Origin: JAXMCI01 sp046349435
GTDB lineage: Bacteria > Pseudomonadota > Alphaproteobacteria > Dongiales > Dongiaceae
Assembly: GCA_046349435.1 (NCBI GenBank)
Contig: JAXMCI010000043.1
Span: forward strand, 4,036-68,035
Direction of reading: 5' to 3'
DNA: 64,000 bases
Shown: one piece after another, positions 63,865-64,000 of the stretch
Layout: every line of letters begins with the position of its first letter
How positions within the stretch are numbered: the first letter of the stretch is position 1
The notes under the pieces: generated by a model
Databases searched by the model: none
What the model saw: only the letters and a program-made list of their open reading frames with translations
Told to the model about the DNA's origin: nothing
Translations under genes and position numbers: made by a program

Positions 63865-64000
63865 ATGTTCGAGATCGAGCCGAGCGGCAAGGTGCGGTTC
63901 ACCTCCGATGCCGAGCGGGCGCGCCGGCTGGGCGCGCTGCGCGAGGCGATGGCGCGCGAGGGCATTGCGGCGCTGGTGATCGCCGGGCGGAGCGACCTGC
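63865..64000 (+). CDS. M24 family Xaa-Pro peptidase/creatinase-like protein (3' end outside window)
   Basis: The first 45 residues only: MFEIEPSGKVRFTSDAERAR, then LREAMAREGIAALVIAGRSD. The latter matches the N-terminal creatinase/prolidase domain of M24 proteins. Catalytic residues lie beyond the window end. It is downstream of the betaine-type transporter genes and may act on the same class of N-methylated compound, as creatinases do (inference). Confidence 0.65.
   Translation, partial: MFEIEPSGKVRFTSDAERARRLGALREAMAREGIAALVIAGRSDL

Overview
The window is very GC-rich, with G or C at nearly every third codon position. It looks like a chromosomal segment of a GC-rich alphaproteobacterium, possibly Rhodospirillales-like. 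Pointers are an isocitrate lyase gene followed by a DUF4170 gene and facing an XRE/ScfR-RamB type regulator, several dipeptide-type ABC cassettes, an M81 (MlrC-like) protein and many oxidative amine/amino-acid enzymes. The taxon is an inference. No rRNA, tRNA or CRISPR array was found.

Layout. 1-5996: plus-strand dipeptide/oligopeptide ABC operon (two permeases, binding protein, two ATPases) with an acetamidase/formamidase inside it. 6085-9434: a MASE1-PAS-hybrid histidine kinase broken by about 20 or more frame changes, which begin in the last ATPase gene; it also contains a run of 16 T. 9431-14543: GNAT, aldo/keto reductase, glycosyltransferase, a histone-H1-like basic protein, SDR, RidA and a small exported protein. 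14671-16284: remnants, an internally deleted IS21 istA and a frameshifted cupin gene. 16567-25758: methyltransferase, D-cysteine desulfhydrase-like enzyme, M81 protein, GH63-like glycosidase, a lower-GC membrane protein and a kinase-aminotransferase fusion. 25963-33008: minus-strand second dipeptide-type ABC operon ending in a PuuB-like amine oxidase. 33107-35645: SDR, MarR regulator and D-amino-acid-oxidase-like enzyme. 36771-41604: CoA transferase with a frameshifted 3' end, class III aminotransferase and a FadB-like bifunctional enzyme. 41604-45205: a tandemly duplicated module of a methyltransferase gene facing an ATP-grasp gene. 45262-48093: beta-propeller, exported creatininase-like protein and a repeat-containing secreted protein. 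48493-53612: SARP/TolB-like regulator divergent from an HpaB-like monooxygenase, whose 3' end is antisense to the XRE/ScfR regulator. 53767-55934: aceA, DUF4170 and LysE. 56160-60885: AAA ATPase, NAD-dependent epimerase and polysaccharide deacetylase coupled by 4-base overlaps. 60791-64000: LysR regulator divergent from a glycine-betaine-type permease and binding protein, then the start of an M24 peptidase gene.

Functional picture. Much of the window serves uptake and breakdown of small nitrogen compounds: peptides, amides, amines, amino acids and betaines. Importers sit beside amidases, flavin oxidases, PLP enzymes and peptidases. The best candidate for something undescribed is the duplicated methyltransferase/ATP-grasp module at 41.6-45.2 kb. 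The fusion enzyme at 23.4 kb, the repeat-containing secreted protein at 47.7 kb and the ATPase-epimerase-deacetylase operon at 56-61 kb are next. Three zones (5.7-9.2, 14.4-16.3 and 37.5-38.0 kb) have dense indels in otherwise well-preserved coding sequence. These are more likely local sequence errors than decay, but this cannot be decided from the sequence alone.
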